In this document: piece after piece, positions 1-6,493 of the stretch
Position numbering within the stretch: position 1 is the first letter of the stretch
How the letters are laid out: the number at the start of each line of letters is the position of its first letter
Assembly: GCA_030627145.1 (NCBI GenBank)
Contig: DAOUSQ010000029.1
Coordinates: forward strand, 1-9,289
Reading direction: 5' to 3'
Source of the DNA: Syntrophomonadaceae bacterium
Lineage (GTDB): Bacteria > Bacillota_B > Syntrophomonadia > Syntrophomonadales > Syntrophomonadaceae
Length of the DNA stretch: 9,289 nucleotides
Program-made: the position numbers and the translations under genes
The notes under the pieces: model-generated
The model's database searches: none
What the model saw: only the letters and a program-made list of their open reading frames with translations
Told to the model about the DNA's origin: nothing

Positions 1-6
1 GATTTT

Positions 7-59
7 CTCCTTACTCAGTTATTCCATTAGCTAAAATAAAACACTACTATAGTATATCA
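7..59 (-). promoter_or_regulatory. Possible promoter and ribosome binding site of a divergent gene left of the window
   Basis: Read on the minus strand, 51-59 gives an extended -10 box (TGATATACT), and 7-12 gives AAGGAG. The spacing would suit a short leader running into a start codon just beyond position 1. No good -35 box is visible (TTCCAA is the best at a 17-nt spacer). The gene itself is outside the window, so this is an inference from two short motifs and could be chance in AT-rich DNA. Confidence 0.28.
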
Positions 60-98
60 TTTTCCACACTAATTTGGAATTGAATGCTGTTTTAACTG

Positions 99-138
99 GC
101 AGGACTTGAATTTATATTTCAAGTCCTGCTTCTTTTTG
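99..138 (+). terminator. Intrinsic terminator, 12-bp perfect stem
   Basis: GCAGGACTTGAA (99-110) pairs perfectly with TTCAAGTCCTGC (118-129) around a 7-nt loop, followed by TTCTTTTT (130-137). The T-run follows the stem only on the plus strand, so it stops rightward transcription before spoIIM. No complete rightward gene is seen upstream in the window. It may end a gene further left, or act as an attenuator in a spoIIM leader. The rest of the gap to spoIIM (139-304) is AT-rich; I see no secure promoter there. Confidence 0.8.
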
Positions 139-304
139 CATAAAGTCAAGAAGCCAAAAATACTATTTTTAAAGAAGAATACTTTGACAATGTCCGGAAC
201 AATTGTTTGTGGCCAGCATTTATTTTTATCTTTGAGATTAATTATTAAATTTATTAATAGAACCCAATATTCACCATTATTTATTAACAGTAAGGAGACA
301 GGAC

Positions 305-919
305 ATGAATCTTAAAATACGAATCAAACAGCATTTGAATGAAAATCGCTGGCAGTATATCTTGATAGTCGTTATTTTTCTATTCGGTTTAATCCTGGGT
401 AACTATAAAGTTTTTGGACTGGAAGGAGGGGTTAAAAGTCACCTGCTGGATTTGATTGATAATTATTTGCAAGGAGGAGCACAGGAAGCCCTTGATGGGC
501 AGAGCGTTTTCTGGGGTGCCTTTTTTAATCAGGCAAAAACAGTTGTTACAGTATGGTTTTTGGGTTTAACTGTTATAGGATTGCCGCTAATATTGGCTGT
601 AGTTTTTTTGCGTGGTTTTTCTTTTGGCTTTACGGTTGGTTTTCTGCTGCAGGAAAAGGCCGGTACAGGAGTCCTAATATGTATTCTTTCCATCTTACCC
701 CATAACCTGGTATATATACCACTTTTAATTGTATCAGCAGTTCTTGCTATGAATTTTTCTATTTTTATAGTCAAAGGAAGGAGTTCTAGTCTGTTACCTC
801 TGAGTGCAGGGTTAATTACATACAGCGTTTTAATGTTGATTTGTTTAATAGTTTTCTTAACGGGTGCTTTTATTGAAGCTTACCTGTCTCCCTGGTTATT
901 AGGTCTGTTTTTTAAGTAA
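305..919 (+). CDS. spoIIM: Stage II sporulation protein M (SpoIIM), engulfment membrane protein
   Basis: In Bacillus and Clostridium SpoIIM is a mother-cell membrane protein that forms the engulfment complex with SpoIID and SpoIIP, localising the peptidoglycan hydrolases that thin septal wall. This copy has 204 residues, close to the family's roughly 200-215. It is strongly hydrophobic, with likely membrane segments near residues 17-33, 79-101, 105-117, 121-136, 137-157 and 164-188. The segment at 131-141 (LPHNLVYIPLL) resembles the conserved LP(H/Q)N-x-x-x-IP region of the family. The start at 305 has AAGGAG 7 nt upstream. Position directly before a small membrane ORF and xerD matches the Bacillus order. 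SigE control is expected from the family, but I cannot point to a SigE promoter in 139-304. Confidence 0.9.
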   Translation: MNLKIRIKQHLNENRWQYILIVVIFLFGLILGNYKVFGLEGGVKSHLLDLIDNYLQGGAQEALDGQSVFWGAFFNQAKTVVTVWFLGLTVIGLPLILAVVFLRGFSFGFTVGFLLQEKAGTGVLICILSILPHNLVYIPLLIVSAVLAMNFSIFIVKGRSSSLLPLSAGLITYSVLMLICLIVFLTGAFIEAYLSPWLLGLFFK

Positions 920-938
920 TTGAAGGAGGTAAAATTAT

Positions 939-1199
939 ATGATTATACTTGTGAGTAGTTGGAAACAAAAGGTCCTGAAAGCTTTAACTGTACTGGTGTT
1001 AATACTGGCATTTGCTTTTGCTATTCCTGTTTTTACAGGGGTACTTTACAGACAGATCCCCGCTTTTACCGGTTGGTTTCAGGAAGAACATCCTACAGGA
1101 AATCCTATGAGGGTAGAAAAACAGCAGGATGACACCAAATTCAACCAGGTGGTGAACCAGTTTGTAATAAAGCTGCAGGATTTCTACTATGAAAAATAA
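939..1199 (+). CDS. Small single-pass membrane protein in the YqzK (DUF4227) position
   Basis: This 86-residue protein has a basic N-terminus, one membrane segment at about residues 14-37, and a charged tail ending in NQFVIKLQDFYYEK. It begins 19 nt after spoIIM with a good AAGGAGG site (923-929) 9 nt from the ATG, so it is probably translated and cotranscribed with spoIIM. In B. subtilis the short protein YqzK (DUF4227) lies between spoIIM and xerD, with one N-terminal membrane helix and a similar aromatic-rich tail. I assign the relationship mainly from position, size and topology; residue identity seems weak. An in-frame GTG at 951 is an alternative start but is farther from the ribosome binding site. 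Function is unknown. Confidence 0.72.
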   Translation: MIILVSSWKQKVLKALTVLVLILAFAFAIPVFTGVLYRQIPAFTGWFQEEHPTGNPMRVEKQQDDTKFNQVVNQFVIKLQDFYYEK

Positions 1200-1258
1200 A
1201 AAAAGAAGGAAAAGCATACAGGGGTGTCAAAAGTAGTAGAAAATGCAGGAGGAAGGCT

Positions 1259-2149
1259 ATGAAAAGTTACATTTCAGCCTTTATGGAGTATCTTAATTAT
1301 GAAAAAGGTCTGTCTGTAAATACCCAACTTGCTTACAGGAGGGACCTGGTTAAGTTTGATAACTATCTAAAACAAGAATATGCTGGTGTAAGTCTACAGG
1401 ATATAAAAAAGTATGAAATAATATCTTTTATGTCCTGGCAGCTAGATGAGGGATCAGCTTATTCAACGCTAGCCCGTACTCTTTCCAGTATTAAAACTTT
1501 TTTTAAATTTCTAATCCTGGAGGGCTACATGGAAAATAATCCTACTACCGATTTAGAAACTCCAAAAATAAAGCGTAAGCTGCCGCAGGTTTTATCTATT
1601 GAAGAGGTAGACATGCTTATGGAACAACCAAAGGTTGTTCTCCCGCTGGGGCTGCGAGACAGGGCAATGCTTGAACTTATGTACGGTACAGGAATAAGAG
1701 TATCAGAGTTACTTTCTTTACATATAGAAGACATAAATACTACAGCTGGTTTTTTGCGTTGTCTGGGAAAAGGAAGAAAAGAGCGTATAATACCGGTAAA
1801 TCAGACTTCAATAAATTGGGTTCAAAGGTATCTGGCCAGGTCGCGCAGTATTCTGGTCAAAAGCCATTTAGAACGTACCCTTTTTGTAAATGCTAACGGC
1901 AGGAAGATGAGCCGACAGGGTTTTTTTAAGATATTGTCAGGTTATGTTAAGAAATCAAAAATCAATAAAGAAGTAACTCCTCATACCCTGAGGCATTCCT
2001 TTGCGACTCATATTTTAGAAAACGGGGCTGATTTACGGGCTGTACAGGAGATGCTGGGACATGCAGATATTTCAACAACACAGATATATACTCATCTAAC
2101 CAGGGCAAGATTAAGAGAAGTATACCAGCAGTATCATCCCCGGGCATAG
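1259..2149 (+). CDS. xerD: Tyrosine recombinase XerD, chromosome dimer resolution
   Basis: XerD works with XerC (CodV in Bacillus) at the dif site near the replication terminus to resolve chromosome dimers before division. The protein is 296 residues, a normal Xer length. It has an N-terminal SAM-like core-binding domain (about residues 3-85) and a C-terminal catalytic domain (about 105-287). All six catalytic residues are visible: R147 (GTGIRVSE), K171 (GKGRKER), H242 and R245 (TPHTLRHSFATH), H268 (MLGHADISTT) and nucleophile Y277 (YTHL). AGGAGG (1247-1252) lies 6 nt before the ATG. The XerD rather than XerC assignment rests on its place before deoB and after spoIIM, as in Bacillus. No dif-like site was recognised in the window. 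Confidence 0.94.
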   Translation: MKSYISAFMEYLNYEKGLSVNTQLAYRRDLVKFDNYLKQEYAGVSLQDIKKYEIISFMSWQLDEGSAYSTLARTLSSIKTFFKFLILEGYMENNPTTDLETPKIKRKLPQVLSIEEVDMLMEQPKVVLPLGLRDRAMLELMYGTGIRVSELLSLHIEDINTTAGFLRCLGKGRKERIIPVNQTSINWVQRYLARSRSILVKSHLERTLFVNANGRKMSRQGFFKILSGYVKKSKINKEVTPHTLRHSFATHILENGADLRAVQEMLGHADISTTQIYTHLTRARLREVYQQYHPRA

Positions 2150-2167
2150 TTTAAGGAGGGAATTTTT

Positions 2168-3346
2168 ATGGGAAAAAGAGCAATATTAATAGTACTCGAT
2201 AGTGTAGGTATCGGGGAAATGGAGGATAGTTATCTTTATGGGGATGAGGGAAGCAATACTCTCAAGAATACGGCTTTGGCAGTAGGTGGACTTAACCTTC
2301 CGCATATGCAGCGGCTGGGTCTGGGAAATATTGAAGAAATAGAAGGGGTACTCCCGGTAAGAGAAGCCTTTGGGGCATATGGCAAGATGGCAGAAAAATC
2401 ACAGGGGAAGGATAGCACTACCGGTCACTGGGAAATGATGGGATTAGTTACAGGTCATTCGTTTCCTACTTATCCAGAAGGTTTTCCAGTTAGCCTTATT
2501 CAGGAATTTGAAAAAAGTATAGGAAGAAAAACTCTTGGTAACGTAGTTGCTTCTGGTACAGCAATAATTGACGAGCTGGGTGAAGAACATATGGCAACCG
2601 GTTATCCTATTGTATATACCTCTGCTGATAGTGTATTTCAAATTGCAGCTCATGAAGATATTATTCCTCCGGAAGAACTCTATAGAATGTGTAAAATTGC
2701 ACGAAGACTGTTAACTGGTGAACATAGGGTGGGAAGGGTAATAGCAAGGCCTTTTATTGGGCAACCTGGACATTATACGAGGACAAGCAACCGTCATGAT
2801 TTTTCCCTTGAACCGGATAAAAACGTACTGGATTTTATTACTGAATCCGGGCAAAAAGTTATTGGAATAGGTAAAATAAAGGACCTTTTTGCCGGTAAAG
2901 GTATAAGTGAATCTTTACCCAGTAAAAGCAATAATGAAGGGATAGAATTAATTATTGATGTTATAAAGAGTAATACTGAAGATGGTTTGATTTTTGCTAA
3001 CCTGTTGGATTTTGATCAGGCATATGGGCACCGGAATGATGCTCCTGGTTATGCTAAAGCTTTAGAAGAGTTTGATATTATGCTGCCGGATATTATTGAA
3101 GCAATGAGAACAGAAGATATATTTTTTATCACAGCTGACCACGGTTGTGACCCAACTACTGCCAGTACTGATCATTCCCGGGAATATGTTCCCATTCTGG
3201 TTTTTGGTAAAGGGATAAAACAGGGAATTGATCTTGGGATACGTAGTTCTTTTGCTGATCTAGGGCAGACTATTGCCGAACACCTGGGAGTTAAAGTGAC
3301 CGGCCTGGCGGGAAAGAGTTTTTATAAACAATTGATAAGGGGTTAA
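2168..3346 (+). CDS. deoB: Phosphopentomutase DeoB
   Basis: DeoB interconverts (deoxy)ribose-1-phosphate and (deoxy)ribose-5-phosphate in the cytosol, feeding nucleoside sugars into central metabolism. It is an alkaline-phosphatase-superfamily metalloenzyme. The 392 residues match the family. Metal ligands by comparison with B. cereus DeoB are D11, D283, H288, D324, H325 and H336, in the motifs [22 protein letters not shown] and [10 protein letters not shown]. The phosphorylated nucleophile lies in KDSTTGHWE (81-89). My alignment from memory puts Ser83 where B. cereus has Thr85, with Thr84 and Thr85 adjacent. TTAAGGAGGG (2151-2160) precedes the ATG, 18 nt after xerD. The next gene, pdp, supplies its pentose-1-phosphate substrate. 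Confidence 0.95.
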   Translation: MGKRAILIVLDSVGIGEMEDSYLYGDEGSNTLKNTALAVGGLNLPHMQRLGLGNIEEIEGVLPVREAFGAYGKMAEKSQGKDSTTGHWEMMGLVTGHSFPTYPEGFPVSLIQEFEKSIGRKTLGNVVASGTAIIDELGEEHMATGYPIVYTSADSVFQIAAHEDIIPPEELYRMCKIARRLLTGEHRVGRVIARPFIGQPGHYTRTSNRHDFSLEPDKNVLDFITESGQKVIGIGKIKDLFAGKGISESLPSKSNNEGIELIIDVIKSNTEDGLIFANLLDFDQAYGHRNDAPGYAKALEEFDIMLPDIIEAMRTEDIFFITADHGCDPTTASTDHSREYVPILVFGKGIKQGIDLGIRSSFADLGQTIAEHLGVKVTGLAGKSFYKQLIRG

Positions 3347-3349
3347 ATG

Positions 3350-3380
3350 TTGGGACAACGGACCTGTCCCCGTGTCCCAA
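3350..3380. repeat. REP-like palindrome between deoB and pdp
   Basis: TTGGGACA (3350-3357) and TGTCCCAA (3373-3380) are perfect inverted arms, starting 4 nt after the deoB stop. The interior is GC-rich, unlike the AT-rich surroundings. Positions 3363-3379 (CCTGTCCCCGTGTCCCA) are the reverse complement of 4723-4739 downstream of pdp at 16 of 17 positions. From memory, dispersed GGGACACGGGGAC-type palindromes in Clostridia occur near IS200-like REP-associated transposases; no such gene is in this window. As RNA the element could fold between the two genes, but it lacks a T-run. Confidence 0.7.
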
Positions 3381-3410
3381 AAGTTCAGCAATGGGGGATA
3401 AGTAGCGAAC

Positions 3411-4712
3411 ATGAGAATGATAGACCTCATACGGAAAAAGAAGCAGGGGGAAGAACTAACACAAAATGAAATTGATTTTATAGTACAAGGATACACAAAA
3501 GGTGAAATACCAGATTATCAAGTATCAGCGTTCCTCATGGCAGTTTGCTTCAAAGGAATGAATAAAGAAGAAACGGCTAATTTAACCCTGGCTCTCGTAG
3601 ATTCTGGAGATAAAGTAGACTTATCGACAATAGAGGGAATTAAAGTCGATAAACATTCAACAGGAGGGGTGGGAGACAAAATTAGCTTAATTGTCGTTCC
3701 ATTAGTTGCCTGTGTCGGTATTCCAGTGGCGAAAATGAGTGGTAGAGGCTTAGGTCATACTGGAGGGACAATAGATAAATTAGAAGCCATAGAGGGGTTT
3801 AGAACGGATTTAGACAGCAGCGAATTTATATCTAATGTAAATACATATAAAATGGCTATTGTGGGTCAATCAGCAAATTTAACTCCTGCTGATAAGAAAC
3901 TATATGCTCTGCGTGATGTAACAGCTACAGTTGATAGTATTCCATTAATAGCAAGTTCAGTAATGAGTAAGAAAATCGCTTCTGGTGCTGACGCTATAGT
4001 TTTAGATGTTAAGGTAGGTTCTGGTGCATTTGTAAAATCAATAAAAGAAGCCAGGGAATTAGCCGAAACTATGGTTGCTATCGGAAAATCATTAAATAGA
4101 AAAACTATAGCAGTTATTACAGATATGAGTCAACCATTAGGACACGAAGTAGGTAATGCTAACGAGGTAAAGGAAGCAATAGATGTATTGAACAACAAAG
4201 GGCCTGAAGATGAAACCACAGTAGCATTAACAATAGCTTCATACATGGCAGTATTAGGTGGAGCTTTTCCAAATTTTGATTTAGCATATAATGAATTAAA
4301 ACAGATAATTCAATCTGGGAAAGCTATAGAAAAGTTGAAAGATTTAATTAGAATACAGGGTGGGAACCCGGATATAGTTGATAATCCAGATAAGCTACCG
4401 CAAGCCAAATACCATATAGAAGTTAAATCTTTAAATGATGGGTATGTAGAATCAATTAATGCGGAAAGTATCGGCATATCAGCTATGCTACTCGGAGCAG
4501 GGAGGAAAACAAAAGAAGACAATATAGATTATTCTGCTGGTATAACTATGGTTAAAAAGGTTGGAGATAAAACAAACAAATATGATACGCTTTGTGTTTT
4601 ACATACTAATTTAGAAAAACATGATGAAGCAGAAAGGGTAGCATTAAAAGCATTTAAAGTTAGTCAGAGTGAGTTACAAAAAATCAATTATATTTATGAA
4701 GTTATTGAATAA
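3411..4712 (+). CDS. pdp: Pyrimidine-nucleoside phosphorylase
   Basis: The enzyme splits uridine and thymidine with phosphate into free base and (deoxy)ribose-1-phosphate, the substrate of DeoB. It is full length at 433 residues, as in Bacillus. K81, H82, S83, S92, S110 and T120 match the phosphate site. R168, S183 and K187 match the pyrimidine-binding residues of E. coli DeoA. The thymidine phosphorylase signature spans S110-E125. Lys108 stands where thymidine phosphorylases have Met, the residue associated with dual uridine/thymidine use. The start (MRMIDLI) matches the Bacillus N-terminus; GGGGGA (3393-3398) is 12 nt upstream. The gene is flanked by hairpin repeats. By my hand count it uses about 23 TTA and 2 CTG leucine codons, against about 6 and 10 in deoB and 8 and 11 in xerD, suggesting a different origin. 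It appears intact. Confidence 0.95.
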   Translation: MRMIDLIRKKKQGEELTQNEIDFIVQGYTKGEIPDYQVSAFLMAVCFKGMNKEETANLTLALVDSGDKVDLSTIEGIKVDKHSTGGVGDKISLIVVPLVACVGIPVAKMSGRGLGHTGGTIDKLEAIEGFRTDLDSSEFISNVNTYKMAIVGQSANLTPADKKLYALRDVTATVDSIPLIASSVMSKKIASGADAIVLDVKVGSGAFVKSIKEARELAETMVAIGKSLNRKTIAVITDMSQPLGHEVGNANEVKEAIDVLNNKGPEDETTVALTIASYMAVLGGAFPNFDLAYNELKQIIQSGKAIEKLKDLIRIQGGNPDIVDNPDKLPQAKYHIEVKSLNDGYVESINAESIGISAMLLGAGRKTKEDNIDYSAGITMVKKVGDKTNKYDTLCVLHTNLEKHDEAERVALKAFKVSQSELQKINYIYEVIE

Positions 4713-4722
4713 AATTACATAC

Positions 4723-4768
4723 TGGGATACGGGGACAGGGTGGCAAACAAAACGTCCTCTTGCCACCC
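4723..4768. repeat. Composite REP-like element after pdp
   Basis: The left part (4723-4739, TGGGATACGGGGACAGG) is an inverted copy of the core before pdp. It runs into a perfect 9-bp hairpin, GGGTGGCAA (4738-4746) with TTGCCACCC (4760-4768) and a 13-nt loop. Read on the minus strand the loop begins GAGGACG, echoing the GGGGAC core of the other unit, so this may be two element copies fused head to head. It begins 10 nt after the pdp stop. Confidence 0.68.
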
Positions 4769-4776
4769 TTGGTTTT
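4738..4776 (+). terminator. Possible terminator for the deoB-pdp transcript
   Basis: The 9-bp GC-rich hairpin (4738-4768) is followed by TTGGTTTT (4769-4776). It is the only strong hairpin between pdp and dacF, so it could end the upstream transcript. The T-run is short and interrupted, so termination may be partial. Confidence 0.42.
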
Positions 4777-4835
4777 CCCGACAAAAACGTCTAACTCCTC
4801 ACGTTATTAGGTATAACTTCCCTTAAAAATAGATT

Positions 4836-4865
4836 GGAATAATAGTTTCTTAACCTAAATATAAT
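4836..4865 (+). promoter_or_regulatory. Candidate dacF promoter
   Basis: TATAAT (4860-4865) is a perfect -10 hexamer 38 nt before the dacF start. No housekeeping -35 box stands at 16-18 nt. GGAATA (4836-4841), 18 nt upstream, resembles the -35 of forespore SigF/SigG promoters, which drive dacF in B. subtilis, but the -10 fits that class poorly. Weak call. Confidence 0.27.
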
Positions 4866-4886
4866 CTAATAGATGATTATTTTAGG
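4854..4886 (+). promoter_or_regulatory. Inverted repeat overlapping the dacF ribosome binding site
   Basis: CCTAAA (4854-4859) pairs with TTTAGG (4881-4886), and ATAATC (4861-4866) pairs with GATTAT (4875-4880). Only T4860 bulges, and the loop is 8 nt (4867-4874). This makes 12 base pairs. The right arm ends inside the dacF Shine-Dalgarno sequence (GGGGAGG, 4885-4891), and the left arm contains the TATAAT box. It could be a regulator-binding dyad or an mRNA hairpin that limits ribosome access. If TATAAT is the true -10, the left arm would not be in the transcript, favouring the operator reading. Confidence 0.55.
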
Positions 4887-4902
4887 GGAGGTGCGCAATT
4901 TA

Positions 4903-6048
4903 ATGTTTTTTAAGAAGAGCGTTGTCTGGATTGTGTTATTAGTATTTGTTTTTACCTTTACTTCTCCAGTAACGGTAAGGGCAGATACGGTTGATGTAAA
5001 GGCGGGTTCATATGTTTTAATGGACGCAGATTCAGGGAAAATATTACTGGCAAAGAATCAAAATAAAAGAATGCCTCCAGCCAGTATGACGAAACTAATG
5101 ACTCTTATACTGGCAGTAGAAGCTTTAGAAGAAGGAAAAGTAGGATTGAAGGATAAGGTTATAACCAGTGAAAATGCCTGGAAAATGGGAGGTTCACAAA
5201 TATACCTTGAACCAGGAGAAGAAATGACCTATGAAGAAATGTTAATAGCTATAGCTGTAGGGTCAGCCAACGATGCCTGTGTGGCAGTAGCTGAACATCT
5301 TGAAGGTACCCATCAGAATTTTGTCGACAACATGAATGAAAAAGCAAAGTCAATGGGGTTAAAGGATACTCATTTTGTGAATTCTCATGGGCTCAGTGCA
5401 AAAAACCATTATACATGTGCAAATGATATGGCGGTAATTGCCAGACATGCTTTAACTCATCCGAAAATCATGGAATACTGTTCAATAAAAGAATATAACC
5501 TGAGACAGGGTGAATTTAAATTGTTTAATACTAATAAATTGCTCTGGTGGTATCAGGGAGCGGATGGGTTTAAAACTGGCTATACCAGTGAGGCGAAATT
5601 CTGTCTTACATCTACAGCGAAAAGGGATGGCCTGCGATTAATTTCGGTGGTTATGGCATCACCCGAAAAACATGGAAATTTTAGAGATTCTATGCAGCTG
5701 TTAAATTATGGCTTTGCTAAATATTCTTATAAAACCTTTTATGTTGAAGGAAATGTATGTGGTTTAGTTGGGGTCGGTAAAGGTATCCAGGATAGTGTCG
5801 AAGTTGTTGCCAGTGAAGATGTGGGATCAATTTCATTAAAAGGCAAAGAAGATAAAATAACCTATCAGAAAAAGTTATTTTCTTATGTTGATGCTCCGGT
5901 AAAAGAAGGACAGAAATTGGGAGAAATCTTAATATATAATGATGGTGATTTGCAAAAGAAAGTTGACCTGGTTGCTTCTGTAGATGTTCCCCGTTCAGGG
6001 TTAATAAAGGAGATATTGAAGATGCTTGCCGAAACTTATCTATTATAA
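4903..6048 (+). CDS. dacF: D-alanyl-D-alanine carboxypeptidase DacF (penicillin-binding protein)
   Basis: This low-molecular-mass penicillin-binding protein removes the terminal D-Ala from peptidoglycan stem peptides. In B. subtilis DacF is made in the forespore and affects cross-linking of spore peptidoglycan. From the ATG at 4903 there are 381 residues: a signal peptide (1-27, cleavage likely after VRA), a transpeptidase-like domain, a PBP5-type C-terminal domain (about 280-365), and an amphipathic membrane-anchoring tail (366-381). Active-site motifs are S61-M-T-K64, S121-A-N123 and K224-T-G. An in-frame ATG at 4873 was rejected: it has no ribosome binding site and would put ten residues ahead of the signal peptide. 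GGGGAGG (4885-4891) serves 4903 at 11 nt. The gene precedes spoIIAA, as in Bacillus. Confidence 0.95.
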   Translation: MFFKKSVVWIVLLVFVFTFTSPVTVRADTVDVKAGSYVLMDADSGKILLAKNQNKRMPPASMTKLMTLILAVEALEEGKVGLKDKVITSENAWKMGGSQIYLEPGEEMTYEEMLIAIAVGSANDACVAVAEHLEGTHQNFVDNMNEKAKSMGLKDTHFVNSHGLSAKNHYTCANDMAVIARHALTHPKIMEYCSIKEYNLRQGEFKLFNTNKLLWWYQGADGFKTGYTSEAKFCLTSTAKRDGLRLISVVMASPEKHGNFRDSMQLLNYGFAKYSYKTFYVEGNVCGLVGVGKGIQDSVEVVASEDVGSISLKGKEDKITYQKKLFSYVDAPVKEGQKLGEILIYNDGDLQKKVDLVASVDVPRSGLIKEILKMLAETYLL

Positions 6049-6057
6049 ATGGAATTT
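6028..6057 (+). promoter_or_regulatory. Candidate SigH promoter of the spoIIA operon
   Basis: ATGGAATTT (6049-6057) fits the SigH -10 consensus RnnGAATww completely. The matching -35 region (around 6028-6036) is a poor fit to RnAGGAwWW. A second candidate is AAAGGAGAT (6006-6014) with GCCGAAA (6028-6034) 13 nt later, each with one mismatch. In B. subtilis spoIIA has a SigH promoter exactly here, just after dacF. Either candidate would place the transcript start upstream of the spoIIAA GTG. Short, degenerate motifs only. Confidence 0.35.
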
Positions 6058-6126
6058 TGTGGAAGGTATTACCCCCTTCTTGTAGAACCTTTTACTAAGT
6101 ATCAAATACGGGGAGGGGATAATGAA

Positions 6127-6459
6127 GTGGATGTAGAACTAAAACAGATTAGAAATACGCTTGTGGTTAGAATCCGGGGTGAAATGGATATGCTTATTGC
6201 TGAAAAAATACGGCAGGAAATAGATGAAAAGCTTAAAGATAAGAATATCAAAAACTTAATTATCAATATGGAAAAAGTTACATTTATAGATAGTTCTGGT
6301 CTGGGTGTTATTATTGGAAGATATAAGAAAGTTACTGCCAGTAACGGTCGAATGTATATTGTTGGAGCCCAGCCACCCGTAGAAAAGATACTATTTTTTT
6401 CAGGAATAAATAAACTGGTTCCGATGTACAAGAGTGAACAGGATATAATTAGTATCTAA
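6127..6459 (+). CDS. spoIIAA: Anti-sigma-F factor antagonist SpoIIAA
   Basis: SpoIIAA is a small STAS-domain cytosolic protein. Unphosphorylated, it displaces SigF from SpoIIAB in the forespore; SpoIIAB inactivates it by phosphorylating one serine, and SpoIIE reactivates it. In the segment FIDSSGLGVIIGRYK the phosphorylated serine is Ser56 here, equivalent to Ser58 of B. subtilis. GEMD (18-21) matches the family GELD. I chose the GTG at 6127, giving 110 residues against 117 in Bacillus, because GGGGAGGGG (6110-6118) lies 8-10 nt upstream and the protein then begins at the usual place. The frame is open back to an ATG at 6049 abutting the dacF stop; that would add 26 unconserved-looking residues and has no ribosome binding site. 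Confidence 0.93.
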   Translation: MDVELKQIRNTLVVRIRGEMDMLIAEKIRQEIDEKLKDKNIKNLIINMEKVTFIDSSGLGVIIGRYKKVTASNGRMYIVGAQPPVEKILFFSGINKLVPMYKSEQDIISI

Positions 6460-6493
6460 GGGGAGGTGAATCCAGCCTTGAGCTGGATATATT
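6460..6493 (+). promoter_or_regulatory. spoIIAB ribosome binding site separated from its start codon by a hairpin
   Basis: GGGGAGGTGA (6460-6469), directly after the spoIIAA stop, is an excellent Shine-Dalgarno sequence, yet it ends 27 nt (from GGAGG) before the spoIIAB ATG. The gap holds a perfect hairpin: ATCCAGC (6470-6476), loop CTTGA, GCTGGAT (6482-6488). With these 19 nt folded away, 8 nt remain between GGAGG and ATG, the normal distance. No closer ribosome binding site and no other in-frame start exist: a TGA lies at 6479 in the spoIIAB frame. Hairpin-bridged initiation sites are known, for example T4 gene 38. Confidence 0.62.

Noticed and set aside
198..207. Palindrome AACAATTGTT upstream of spoIIM
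   Set aside because: Only 10 bp, not extended by flanking pairing and easily due to chance in AT-rich DNA.
184..212. TTGACA as a -35 box for spoIIM
   Set aside because: No -10-like hexamer stands 16-18 nt downstream; the bases there are TTTGTGGC.
106..315. 69-codon plus-strand open frame before spoIIM
   Set aside because: It starts inside the 99-129 terminator stem, lacks a ribosome binding site, has no recognisable domain and overlaps the spoIIM start.
3350..4768. CRISPR array or complete insertion sequence around pdp
   Set aside because: Only two or three short palindromes with a metabolic gene between them; no spacers, transposase or target duplication seen.
4873..4902. Upstream ATG adding ten residues to DacF
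   Set aside because: No ribosome binding site precedes it; it lies in the dyad loop and would disrupt a clean signal peptide.
6102..6431. 109-codon minus-strand frame opposite spoIIAA
   Set aside because: It is a shadow of the well-supported spoIIAA gene, has low-complexity Ser/Ile-rich content and no ribosome binding site.
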